This document shows positions 52,606-60,278 of a DNA stretch of 64,000 nucleotides, piece by piece. The stretch spans positions 1,488,001 through 1,552,000 of the forward strand of contig NZ_CP030929.1 of the NCBI RefSeq assembly GCF_003325955.1, written 5' to 3'. The notes beneath the pieces are model-generated. The model had not been told where the DNA came from, searched no databases, and worked only from the letters and a program-made list of their open reading frames with translations. The DNA comes from Aurantimicrobium sp. MWH-Uga1. Its GTDB lineage: Bacteria; Actinomycetota; Actinomycetes; Actinomycetales; Microbacteriaceae. The first letter of the stretch is position 1. The number at the start of each line of letters is the position of its first letter. A program made the position numbers and the translations under genes.

Positions 52606-53269
52606 TCACAAAAAGAAGAACAATGCCGTACTGGTTATCGGCCTAGGCCGTTTTGGTGCTGCAACTGCCGGGCAACTCGATCGCCTCGACCGGGAAGTTC
52701 TCGCCGTGGACACAGACATGGAACTTGTCCAGAAGTGGTCCGAGCGTGTCACTCACGCAGTGCAAGCCGATGTGACCAACATTGATGCCCTCAAGCAAAT
52801 TGGTGCCGAGGAGTTCTCAACTGCAGTTGTTGCCGTGGGCTCTTCTATCGAGGCAAGTGTCCTCATTACCGCAAACTTGGTTGACCTCGGCATTCCAGAT
52901 ATCTGGGCGAAAGCAATTAGCAAATCTCACGGACAGATTCTCACGCGCATCGGAGCGATGCACGTGATTTACCCCGAAGCAGAAGCTGGTGAGCGTGTTG
53001 CTCACCTGCTTTCAGGGCAAATGCTCGACTTCGTTGAGCTGGACACTGACTTCGCCATCGTAAAGATGTATCCCCCGCTGGCTATTCAGAACAAGACTCT
53101 GGCTGAGGCGGCACTGCGTCGCGACTACAAGATCACCGTCGTGGGCGTAAAGAAGCCTGGCGGTTCATTTGTGTACTCCACGGCTGACACGTTTGTCGAG
53201 GCACGTGACCAAATTATTGTTTCTGGTCACCCCGACGACATTGAGAAGTTTGCTGACTTAGTAAAGTAA
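52598..53269 (+). CDS. TrkA/KtrA-type regulatory subunit
   Basis: 223 aa. RCK N-domain with Rossmann VLVIGLGRFGAATAGQL and acidic D (VDTD) binding NAD/ATP, then an RCK C-domain near 140-220. Gates the TrkH channel from the cytosol. TTG start overlaps trkH with AAAGG upstream. Its stop directly abuts the convergent proC stop (no gap). Confidence 0.93.
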   Translation: MVDHKKKNNAVLVIGLGRFGAATAGQLDRLDREVLAVDTDMELVQKWSERVTHAVQADVTNIDALKQIGAEEFSTAVVAVGSSIEASVLITANLVDLGIPDIWAKAISKSHGQILTRIGAMHVIYPEAEAGERVAHLLSGQMLDFVELDTDFAIVKMYPPLAIQNKTLAEAALRRDYKITVVGVKKPGGSFVYSTADTFVEARDQIIVSGHPDDIEKFADLVK

Positions 53270-54121
53270 CTATTCTCCGCGAGCCATTTCCTCAGAACGA
53301 GCAATTGCCGCTTGAGTTCCCTTGAGCATTATTGCTTCGATATTTGCGTCATCAAAGACCGCAATGGCACGTTCGGTGCTTCCCTTGGGGCTGGTTACTT
53401 GACGGCGTAACTCCTGGGGTTCCTCACCGGATTGTGCAAGTAGTTCAACAGCGCCACGGAAGGTGCCCTGCACCATTGTCTGTGCTTGCTCAGCACTAAA
53501 TCCGTGGGTAATGGCCACTTTGGTGAGTTGTTCGATGAAATAGAACACGTAGGCAGGACCAGAGCCCGAGATTGATCCCAGTGCATCAATCATGTTCTCC
53601 GGCAGGACGATGACTTCCCCCACGGTGGAGAACATGTCACAAATAAGGTCGAGCTGAGCTGGGGTGGAGCGTGTTCCAGCAGCAATGCCAGTCACACCCA
53701 AGCCGATCTTGGAGGGTGTGTTGGGCATGGTTCGAATAACAGAAACATGTTCAGGAAGGTGAGCTTCCATGGTTGCCGTCGTCACTCCGGCGGCAACGCT
53801 GACGACGATTGCACCCTCGGCGAGCGCGGGAGATATTTCATCTAACAGATCTGGAACCATTGCTGGCTTGACCGCCACAAGCACTATGGACGCACCGCTA
53901 ACTGCCTCGAGGTTTGCTTCGGGGTTAGTCGCGGTTGCCCAGGCTTGCACCCGTGGTTCGTTATCGAATGTCGCTGCGTTGTCGGCACTTCTGTTCGTCA
54001 CGCGAATTGCTTCCTCCACACTGACGTGTGGAGCAAGGAGACCGGCAAGAATTGCTCTGGCCATGGATCCGGCACCAAGCATTGCGATAGTGGGCAGGGT
54101 TACCTGTGTTTTTTCACTCAC
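53270..54121 (-). CDS. proC: pyrroline-5-carboxylate reductase
   Basis: 283 aa. NADPH motif AMLGAGSMARAIL, VKPAMVPDLL, VIRTMPNTP and the dimer-domain GSGPAYVFYFIEQL and VTSPKGSTERAI. Last step of proline synthesis. GTG 54121 lies 6 nt after TAGAAT (54128-54133). Confidence 0.95.
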   Translation of the reverse strand: MSEKTQVTLPTIAMLGAGSMARAILAGLLAPHVSVEEAIRVTNRSADNAATFDNEPRVQAWATATNPEANLEAVSGASIVLVAVKPAMVPDLLDEISPALAEGAIVVSVAAGVTTATMEAHLPEHVSVIRTMPNTPSKIGLGVTGIAAGTRSTPAQLDLICDMFSTVGEVIVLPENMIDALGSISGSGPAYVFYFIEQLTKVAITHGFSAEQAQTMVQGTFRGAVELLAQSGEEPQELRRQVTSPKGSTERAIAVFDDANIEAIMLKGTQAAIARSEEMARGE

Positions 54122-54127
54122 CCGCTC

Positions 54128-54133
54128 ATTCTA
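54128..54133 (-). promoter_or_regulatory. -10 box of proC
   Basis: TAGAAT on the minus strand, 6 nt before GTG 54121. Confidence 0.55.
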
Positions 54134-54167
54134 GGATTGACTCAAGACGATTGAGGGAGATACGTCC

Positions 54168-55130
54168 ATGAGTGCAACCGGTGGTACCAAGGCAATCATT
54201 GCTGCACTGCTCGCAAACCTGGGTATTGCTGCCACAAAGTTCATCGCTTGGGCGCTCTCCGGCGCTACCTCTCTTCTTGCTGAAGCAGTGCACTCTCTCG
54301 CCGACTCAGGTAACCAGGTGTTGCTCCTCATCGGCGGTCGCAAAGCTAAACAGCGCGCTGATGGCAAGCACCCTTTCGGTTACGGTCGCGAACGCTACGT
54401 CTATGCCTTTGTTGTCTCCATCATCTTGTTCAGCGTCGGTGGTGTCTTCTCTCTCTATAAAGGTTTCCACAAGCTCCAGCATCCTGAACCACTCGAGATG
54501 TGGTGGCTTCCTCTGCTTGTTCTCTCCATCGCAATTGTTTTAGAAAGCCTTTCTTTACGCACAGCTATTCGGGAATCTAACCCTCACCGAGGTGATGCCT
54601 CGTGGATTCAATTTGTTCGTCACGCCAAAGCTCCAGAGCTTCCTGTGGTTCTTCTGGAAGATACGGCTGCACTGGTTGGTCTTGTGCTCGCGTTTTTTGG
54701 TGTGAGTCTCACGGTGATCACCGGCGATAGTCTCTTCGACGCTCTGGGCACCATTGGCATTGGAATTCTTCTCATCGTGGTGGCCATCATCCTGGGCATT
54801 GAAACAAAGAGTTTGCTCATCGGTGAAGGTGCAAGTGTCGAGGATGTACAGGCCATTGAGAAGGCCATCATTTCTGGTGGAGAAACCGAGGGCATCATTC
54901 ACATGAAGACCCTCTACCTGGGTCCCGACGAGTTTCTCGTGGCAGCTAAGTTAGCGTTCCCGGCAGAGCTTCGCTTCTCTGAGGTAGCCAAGGCCATCGA
55001 CACTATTGAGAGTCGTGTACGCGAAACCGTACCGGCTGCTCGGGTTATTTATCTCGAGCCGGACGTTGCACGGGTTGACCGTACTGAATCACTAGCAACG
55101 GATGCCATCGTGATCAAGGGAACTGACTAA
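54168..55130 (+). CDS. cation diffusion facilitator (CDF) transporter
   Basis: 320 aa, ATG with GAGGGAGA upstream. Six helices; metal site HSLADSGNQ in helix 2 (D-pair as HxxxD-type) and LEDTAAL.G in helix 5, then a C-terminal cytosolic domain of MTP type. Exports Zn, Fe, Mn or related divalent metal; selectivity not clear. The stop overlaps tadA by 4 bp (convergent). Confidence 0.92.
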   Translation: MSATGGTKAIIAALLANLGIAATKFIAWALSGATSLLAEAVHSLADSGNQVLLLIGGRKAKQRADGKHPFGYGRERYVYAFVVSIILFSVGGVFSLYKGFHKLQHPEPLEMWWLPLLVLSIAIVLESLSLRTAIRESNPHRGDASWIQFVRHAKAPELPVVLLEDTAALVGLVLAFFGVSLTVITGDSLFDALGTIGIGILLIVVAIILGIETKSLLIGEGASVEDVQAIEKAIISGGETEGIIHMKTLYLGPDEFLVAAKLAFPAELRFSEVAKAIDTIESRVRETVPAARVIYLEPDVARVDRTESLATDAIVIKGTD

Positions 55131-55597
55131 CCTAGTTTTTCTCGGAAAAACTCAGTCAATAACTGTCCGCATTCTTCGGCGCGGACACCAGAAATCACTT
55201 CAACTTGATGGTTGAGCCGGCGGTCACGAAGCAGATCAAAAACAGATCCAGCTGCGCCTGCTTTTTCATCCCAGGCACCATAGACAACGGTGGGTATGCG
55301 TGCGGCAAGTATTGCTCCGGCACACATCACACAAGGTTCTAGGGTGACAATGAGTGTGCAGTCATCCAATCGCCAACTTCCCAAACTGGCAGCTGCTGCT
55401 CTAATGGCCATCACTTCAGCGTGACCGAGTGGGTCCTTATCGCGCTCTTTAGTGTTTCTTCCAGTGGCGATCACCTCACCTGTGGCGTTCACAATAACTG
55501 CTCCTACAGGAACATCATCGGAGTGTGCACAGGCACGTGCCTGCTCAAGAGCAAGCTCCATCTGAGCCTTGCGCTCTGCAGAGGTGGGGACAGCCAT
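55127..55597 (-). CDS. tadA: tRNA adenosine(34) deaminase-type nucleoside deaminase
   Basis: 156 aa. Zinc site HAEVMA (H59, E61) and PCVMC (C89, C92); RNTKERDKDPLGHAE preceding is typical of TadA. Makes inosine at the wobble position of tRNA-Arg. ATG is 6 nt after TAGGCT (55604-55609). Confidence 0.92.
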   Translation of the reverse strand: MAVPTSAERKAQMELALEQARACAHSDDVPVGAVIVNATGEVIATGRNTKERDKDPLGHAEVMAIRAAAASLGSWRLDDCTLIVTLEPCVMCAGAILAARIPTVVYGAWDEKAGAAGSVFDLLRDRRLNHQVEVISGVRAEECGQLLTEFFREKLG

Positions 55598-55603
55598 GCA
55601 TTC

Positions 55604-55609
55604 AGCCTA
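55604..55609 (-). promoter_or_regulatory. -10 box of tadA
   Basis: TAGGCT on the minus strand, 6 nt before the tadA ATG. Confidence 0.6.
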
Positions 55610-55620
55610 TATCGGCTTAT

Positions 55621-55651
55621 TTGACAGGGTTTAGCTACGTCCGGTTAACTT
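55621..55651 (+). promoter_or_regulatory. consensus promoter of the Cys-rich ORF
   Basis: TTGACA (55621-55626), 19 bp spacer, TAACTT (55646-55651), then 6 nt to the ATG at 55658, which places the start site on the ATG itself. Confidence 0.65.
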
Positions 55652-55657
55652 ATCTGT

Positions 55658-55747
55658 ATGACATACGGAGCTCACACCACCTGTGGTGACCGCGGCATGA
55701 TGCCCGCGATGAGCTGTGCCTGCCGTCGAATGTGTTGCAGCAACTAA
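55658..55747 (+). CDS. putative leaderless Cys-rich 29-aa leader peptide
   Basis: Sequence MTYGAHTTCGDRGMMPAMS then CACRRMCCSN; 5 of 29 residues are Cys, four within the last ten. TTGACA at 55621-55626 and TAACTT at 55646-55651 place the transcription start on the A of the ATG, so it would be leaderless. It lies 86 bp before the winged-helix regulator gene. Short Cys-rich leaderless ORFs in mycobacteria act as cysteine-sensing attenuators; that role here is inference. Could be a chance ORF. Confidence 0.45.
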   Translation: MTYGAHTTCGDRGMMPAMSCACRRMCCSN

Positions 55748-55833
55748 TCTTCCTCGCTCCATTTCTCGACTTTCAACACATCGCCCGTATTTAGCTGGCT
55801 CGATGTTTTTCGGCACAACAAAGGATTCCCCAG

Positions 55834-56451
55834 ATGTCTACTCCCCACGAACGCCCACAACCTAAAGGCTTTGCCTTGTATGTCGGGCTGGATGAAGCAA
55901 GCGCGGCTGAGCGTGGTCTCGATCTTGGCAAGGTTGTCGAAGCGCTCAAGAAGCTCACGAACGAACTCGTCCCTGGTACTGAGACCTACGCCGCTGTTGC
56001 GTTAGCGCCCGCAAGCGCCAAAGGCCGCCAGGTTGATTTAGTCCGTCTGGCCCTGCAGGAGCCTTCTGCGGTAGCGAAATACAAACCTGAAGATGAGTTT
56101 GAACCTTCCGACGGTGACGGTGGTGTTGTCGTAGACATCTCGCGCAAACGTGTCCTCATCGACTACCAAGCAGCACCGCTGACGTTTAAGGAATTTGAAC
56201 TGCTGCAGTTCCTTGTCGTCCATAAAGGCGAGACCATCAGCCGTGAAGAAATCATCAAAGCCCTGTGGCGAGAAGATGATCTCGATATTCCTAACGAACG
56301 AACAATTGACGTTCACGTGAGACGCCTTCGCTCCAAGCTAGGCCGCTTCGAGGACATTATTCGCACCGTTCGTGGTGTGGGCTACCGCTATGACCAGCAC
56401 GCTGATGTCACGGTCATGCACGCAGGAACCCCTAGTCCAGATCTTTTCTAA
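55834..56451 (+). CDS. winged-helix (OmpR-type DNA-binding) regulator lacking a receiver domain
   Basis: 205 aa. The C-terminal half (about 97-190) is a Trans_reg_C winged helix: PLTFKEFELLQFLVVHKGETISREE, ALWR, RTIDVHVRRLRSKLGRFEDII, VRGVGYRY. The N-terminal 95 residues (KGFALYVGLDEASAAERGLDLGKVV) are not a receiver domain and I do not recognise them. AAAGGA precedes the ATG. Likely a one-component regulator, perhaps linked to the Cys-rich ORF upstream. Ligand and targets unknown. Confidence 0.85.
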   Translation: MSTPHERPQPKGFALYVGLDEASAAERGLDLGKVVEALKKLTNELVPGTETYAAVALAPASAKGRQVDLVRLALQEPSAVAKYKPEDEFEPSDGDGGVVVDISRKRVLIDYQAAPLTFKEFELLQFLVVHKGETISREEIIKALWREDDLDIPNERTIDVHVRRLRSKLGRFEDIIRTVRGVGYRYDQHADVTVMHAGTPSPDLF

Positions 56452-56580
56452 ATCATTCACAGGGAACACAAAGAAAAAGTTCTTCCCTGCCGTTACCTTT
56501 TCGTTATAAAGTGACTATACGAGCGTTACTTGCTGTGGTGGCCTCGTGAATGTGATTGCAAAACTCTTGGTGTAAAACAA
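56452..56580 (+). other. gene-poor stretch, possible small RNA
   Basis: 129 bp between the winged-helix stop and the terminator hairpin, longer than most gaps here. It is AT-rich at 56480-56520 with TATAAAGT and CTATACG, which could be a promoter for an approximately 95 nt RNA ending at the hairpin. Only an eight-codon ORF is visible inside. May simply be a 3' UTR. Confidence 0.3.
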
Positions 56581-56615
56581 GGGCCGATTGGATGCCTCTT
56601 CCGATCGGCCCTTTC
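56581..56615 (+). terminator. terminator between the winged-helix gene and phr
   Basis: GGGCCGAT (56581-56588) pairs with ATCGGCCC (56604-56611), with extra GGA/TCC pairing inside, followed by CTTTCCC. Confidence 0.8.
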
Positions 56616-56623
56616 CCATTGCC

Positions 56624-56629
56624 TAGGCT
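56624..56629 (+). promoter_or_regulatory. -10 box of phr
   Basis: TAGGCT followed by 6 nt and the phr ATG, with no Shine-Dalgarno sequence; leaderless pattern. Confidence 0.6.
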
Positions 56630-56635
56630 GTACCT

Positions 56636-58057
56636 ATGACCTGCACAATCGTTTGGCTTCGAGATGACCTCCGCGTTGCAGATAACCCTGCCCTAGCTGC
56701 CGCCGTTGAACTCGGCGAACCTGTTGTTGTGGTTTACATCCTCGACGAGGTTAGCCCGGGCATTCGGCCGTTAGGTGGGGCGACCAAATGGTGGCTTCAC
56801 CACAGCCTCGTTGCGCTCGCGGACAAAGTGCGCCGCCTAGGTGGCGAGCTCATTCTCAAGCAGGGTGCCTCAGCAGACATTATTCGAGGTCTCATTCGCG
56901 AGACCAATGCCAGTGCGTTGTATTGGAACCGCCGCTATGGCAAACCAGAACGTGATCTAGATGCCAGCATCAAGGAATATGCCAAGGCGTCAGGAGTTGA
57001 CGCCCACTCTTTCCAAGCGAATGTTTTATTTGAGCCGTGGACAGTCCGGACAGGTAATGACACCCCATACACCGTCTTTACTCCGTTTTGGAAGTCATGT
57101 CTCAACCGTCCTACTCCGCCACGATTACCCATCCCTGCACCCACAGAACTCATTCCACCGGCAACCCAACCCGCTAGTGATGAACTGAATTCCTGGAATC
57201 TGCTGCCGACTTCCCCAAACTGGGCTCTTGCTTTCGACCACCGCTGGAACGTGGGAGAAAACGGAGCGCATCAGGCACTCGAGCGTTTCTTTGATTCGCG
57301 CATCACCAGATATGCCAAGGGTCGTGACTTCCCTTCGGAGTACTCAACCAGTGAGCTTTCTCCTCATCTTCGGTGGGGTGAAATCAGCCCGTTCCAGATT
57401 TGGCATGCCACAGATGAATTCCGACGCAAGATGGGAAATACCGGCGAGATCACAACCAATGCCACCAAATTCCTCTCCGAGCTGGGCTGGCGTGAATTCA
57501 GCTACCATCTGCTTTATCACTGGCCAGAGCTAGCCACCGTAAACTTTGATGCCCGCTTTGATCACTTCCCTTGGGGCCCAGCAGACCCAGACATTCTTGA
57601 TGCTTGGCAACAAGGAAGAACCGGAATCCCTCTCGTGGATGCAGGTATGCGGGAATTGTGGCAAACCGGCTACATGCACAACCGCGTCCGGATGGTGGCT
57701 GCTTCATTCCTGATCAAGAACCTGCTGATTGATTGGCGTATCGGTGAAGCTTGGTTCTGGGACACCCTGGTTGATGCGGACCCTGCCAGCAACGCTGCCT
57801 CGTGGCAGTGGGTAGCGGGCAGCGGTGCTGATGCTGCACCCTACTTCCGAGTTTTCAACCCCATGCTTCAAGCCGAAAAGTTTGACCCCAAGGGTGAGTA
57901 TCTCCACCGCTACTTAGGTGACTACGAGCACCCCATGCTCAGCGGATACCCCGAACCAATTATTGATCTTCTTGAAACTCGAAATCGTGCCCTTGAGGCG
58001 TTCAAGACTCTCGGTGATATTCCTCGTCAGATTCGTCCACCTGTCGTGGACCTGTGA
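56636..58057 (+). CDS. phr: deoxyribodipyrimidine photolyase
   Basis: 473 aa. N-terminal photolyase domain (CTIVWLRDDLRVADNPAL), C-terminal FAD domain with GRDFPSEYSTSELSPHLRWGEISP, LGWREFSYHLLYHWPEL, TGIPLVDAGMRELWQTGYMHNRVRM and DADPASNAASWQWVAGSG. Repairs UV-induced CPDs using light, useful in sunlit water. TAGGCT (56624-56629) is 6 nt before the ATG; a strong terminator follows (58061-58087). Confidence 0.96.
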   Translation: MTCTIVWLRDDLRVADNPALAAAVELGEPVVVVYILDEVSPGIRPLGGATKWWLHHSLVALADKVRRLGGELILKQGASADIIRGLIRETNASALYWNRRYGKPERDLDASIKEYAKASGVDAHSFQANVLFEPWTVRTGNDTPYTVFTPFWKSCLNRPTPPRLPIPAPTELIPPATQPASDELNSWNLLPTSPNWALAFDHRWNVGENGAHQALERFFDSRITRYAKGRDFPSEYSTSELSPHLRWGEISPFQIWHATDEFRRKMGNTGEITTNATKFLSELGWREFSYHLLYHWPELATVNFDARFDHFPWGPADPDILDAWQQGRTGIPLVDAGMRELWQTGYMHNRVRMVAASFLIKNLLIDWRIGEAWFWDTLVDADPASNAASWQWVAGSGADAAPYFRVFNPMLQAEKFDPKGEYLHRYLGDYEHPMLSGYPEPIIDLLETRNRALEAFKTLGDIPRQIRPPVVDL

Positions 58058-58060
58058 CAC

Positions 58061-58087
58061 AAGAACCCCACCAGTGGTGGGGTTCTT
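58061..58087. terminator. bidirectional terminator between phr and the rhodanese gene
   Basis: 12 bp perfect stem AAGAACCCCACC / GGTGGGGTTCTT with a 3 nt loop. Confidence 0.85.
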
Positions 58088-58105
58088 GATGAAATGTGCG
58101 TGAGA

Positions 58106-58468
58106 CTACTGAACGATTGGAATTCCTGTAGCTGCCGAAGCATTTTCTTTTGATCCACCATCTGTGACATTGGTGAATCCTGCTGCTTTCATTTGTGCAA
58201 CCGCAGCTGCAGAGCGGTTACCGGAGCGGCAGTAGACGTAGTACTCGCCATCAGTCGGAAGCTGACTCAAAATAGAGGCGAAGTCCGGAGACTGGACATC
58301 AATGTTCACAGCGCCTTCGAGGTGACCTTCAGAGTATTCAGATGGTGTGCGAACATCAATCACGATGGCATCTGGGCCTAACGTGACGGGTTCAGCTGAG
58401 GGGGCACATGCCGCGAGAGTAAACACCGCTGCAAAGGCGAGGGCAAGTATGGCGAGAATTTTCTTCAT
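58106..58468 (-). CDS. rhodanese-domain lipoprotein
   Basis: 120 aa from ATG 58468. Signal peptide with lipobox LAAC21, then a single rhodanese domain: IVIDVRTPSEYSEGHLEGAVNID and active-site C80 in YYVYCRSGNRSAAA. It would move sulfane sulfur at the outer membrane face. The promoter carries a 16 bp CsoR/CstR-like palindrome (58486-58501) just upstream of a TACTCT -10. GTG 58474 is a second possible start. Confidence 0.9.
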   Translation of the reverse strand: MKKILAILALAFAAVFTLAACAPSAEPVTLGPDAIVIDVRTPSEYSEGHLEGAVNIDVQSPDFASILSQLPTDGEYYVYCRSGNRSAAAVAQMKAAGFTNVTDGGSKENASAATGIPIVQ

Positions 58469-58485
58469 GTGCACAAGAGTAGCAG

Positions 58486-58501
58486 ATACCCCGGGGGGTA
58501 T
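58486..58501 (-). promoter_or_regulatory. CsoR/CstR-like operator
   Basis: Perfect 7 bp inverted repeat ATACCCC-GG-GGGGTAT, the pattern bound by the CsoR/CstR/FrmR family (copper- or persulfide-sensing repressors). It lies 4 bp upstream of the TACTCT -10 (58476-58481) of the rhodanese lipoprotein gene, within the spacer/-35, where a repressor would block polymerase. Confidence 0.65.
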
Positions 58502-58506
58502 TATGA

Positions 58507-59352
58507 TTAGGCCTCTCTCGTAATCTCAACTTTTACAAAAACTCCGGAAGCGCTTGCTCCGGCATATACGCCCCTCAAGGGTGAAACGTCTTTATAGTCG
58601 CGACCGCGCGCAATAAGCACATGTCGCTCTCCGATGTGCAGCATGTTGGTGGGATCGTAACCAAACCAATCTCCCGTGAACCACTCAACCCAGGCGTGAG
58701 ATTCCCCCACGATTGTCTCCCCAATCTCCGCATCTGCTTTTGATTGCAAATAGCCAGATACATAGCGTGCAGGAATACCCACGGATCGCAAAGCTCCCAG
58801 TGTGACGTGGGCGATGTCTTGGCACACCCCTTTTTTGTTCTCCCAGGCGTGGGCAGCTGTAGTTTGAACGCCGGTAACACCCTTGGTGTATTCAATGTTG
58901 TCGTACACAGCTGCTGCAATTGCCATGGCAGTGGCCGCAGGATTGTCATGTTTATCAGCAAGTTCCCGCGCCAGGTCAACAACACCTGCAGGTGGTTGTG
59001 TAAGCCTGGTCTGTTCGGTGAATTCCACAAACTTAGTCGTGCTTGATCTAACCATCGCTAGATCATCCCAACTCATATCTGGTGCCTCACGAAGAGAAGG
59101 TCGAACCTCAACAACGCTGGTAGCTGTGACAGATAGTTCCGTGTGAGGTGTAAGAACTTCAAATGTGCTGACTTGTGTGCCCCAATAATCAACGTATCCG
59201 TGCTGGGCTGCCGCAGGATGAATCTGAAGATTAGCCTGTAAGACAAACTGCTCGTTGCTGTTTACTGGCAACATACGTGCTTCGTTGTAGGAAGCAGTTG
59301 CGGGAAGCTCGTAGGAGAACCCAGTGCGGTGAACGATGCGGAGACGACTCAT
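58507..59352 (-). CDS. transglutaminase-like protein
   Basis: 281 aa. N-terminal bacterial-transglutaminase-N beta domain (SRLRIVHRTGFSYELPATASYNEARMLP) and papain-like core with C177 (KGVCQDIAH), H219 (ESHAWVEWF) and D233 (GYDPTN). ATG 59352 overlaps the alpha-E stop (ATGA), GGAG upstream. No signal peptide. Forms the third gene of the ATP-grasp/alpha-E/transglutaminase unit; such units are predicted to make or cut peptide linkages, substrate unknown. Confidence 0.92.
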   Translation of the reverse strand: MSRLRIVHRTGFSYELPATASYNEARMLPVNSNEQFVLQANLQIHPAAAQHGYVDYWGTQVSTFEVLTPHTELSVTATSVVEVRPSLREAPDMSWDDLAMVRSSTTKFVEFTEQTRLTQPPAGVVDLARELADKHDNPAATAMAIAAAVYDNIEYTKGVTGVQTTAAHAWENKKGVCQDIAHVTLGALRSVGIPARYVSGYLQSKADAEIGETIVGESHAWVEWFTGDWFGYDPTNMLHIGERHVLIARGRDYKDVSPLRGVYAGASASGVFVKVEITREA

Positions 59353-60278
59353 GAGCTTTCTCCAATCCACACCGGTACTGCACTGGTCGGGAAGTACTTC
59401 AAGCGAATCTGGTCACTGGCCGCACTGGTGACAACCTGCACTTCTTCCATATGAGCTGGAAGATCATCCATCAGTTCGATAATCGGACGAAATTCAAGTT
59501 CACTGCGTATAGCGCCTAACAGACGAAGTGCTTCGTCAACAACCCCCGCACGACCTTCACGTGGATCAATCTCGCGCAAACACTCTTCGGCTTTTGTAAC
59601 CGAATACAAAATGGAGCGCGGGAACAATCGATCCGTCAGCAAAAATTCAGCTGCATTATGTGTCGAAGGAACTCCACGATACGTACGCAAATATGCTTCA
59701 TAAGCTCCACAGCTTCGAAGAATGGTCGTCCACGACGGGCCGCTGGCGTCCGTAAGCGACCTTGTCGCCAACAAACGGGCGGTCATATCTGCTCGCTCGA
59801 GTGCTCGACCGAGTGTGAAAAATTGCCACGCTTCGTCGTGACTCGTAGCTGAATCTACAATTCCGATAGCAAGGGCTGCCCGCTCGCGAACCCAACGAAA
59901 ATAATCGTGTGTTTTCTCGGCAGCAAGTTTTTTGGGAATTCGAGCATTGGTACTGTTCAAACACTCCCACAATTCCGTAGACACAATCTCGCGAGCGCGT
60001 CGAGCATTTTCTCTTGCAGATGCGATAGCAAAAGCAATAGAGCCAGGATGCTGACGATCTACAGCGAGATCATTGATTACGTCTTCACGAGTGACAAGGT
60101 GCCCCAAAGGAACATCGGTACCCATCACGGAGAGCAGTGCGCGGCATGCAGAATCTTCATCGATCCATGGATCTTCCAGAAGTAGCTGCAGGTGGACATC
60201 CAAAATTCGGGCTGTGCCGTCTGATCGTTCCACATAGCGACCGATCCAGAACAGAGACTCGGCAATACGGCTTAACAT
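59349..60278 (-). CDS. alpha-E domain protein
   Basis: 309 aa, mostly helical. LSRIAESLFWIGRYVERSDGTARILDVHLQLLLE is the hallmark opening of the alpha-E (DUF403) family, with GRALERADMTARLLATR further on. Almost always encoded beside a circularly permuted ATP-grasp enzyme. The ATG lies inside the end of the ATP-grasp gene, using its terminal GAGG as ribosome site. Function unknown. Confidence 0.93.
   Translation of the reverse strand: MLSRIAESLFWIGRYVERSDGTARILDVHLQLLLEDPWIDEDSACRALLSVMGTDVPLGHLVTREDVINDLAVDRQHPGSIAFAIASARENARRAREIVSTELWECLNSTNARIPKKLAAEKTHDYFRWVRERAALAIGIVDSATSHDEAWQFFTLGRALERADMTARLLATRSLTDASGPSWTTILRSCGAYEAYLRTYRGVPSTHNAAEFLLTDRLFPRSILYSVTKAEECLREIDPREGRAGVVDEALRLLGAIRSELEFRPIIELMDDLPAHMEEVQVVTSAASDQIRLKYFPTSAVPVWIGESS

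Noticed and set aside
55631-55816. 61-codon minus-strand ORF upstream of the winged-helix gene
   Set aside because: No ribosome site or promoter; the opposite strand carries a near-consensus promoter and the Cys-rich ORF.
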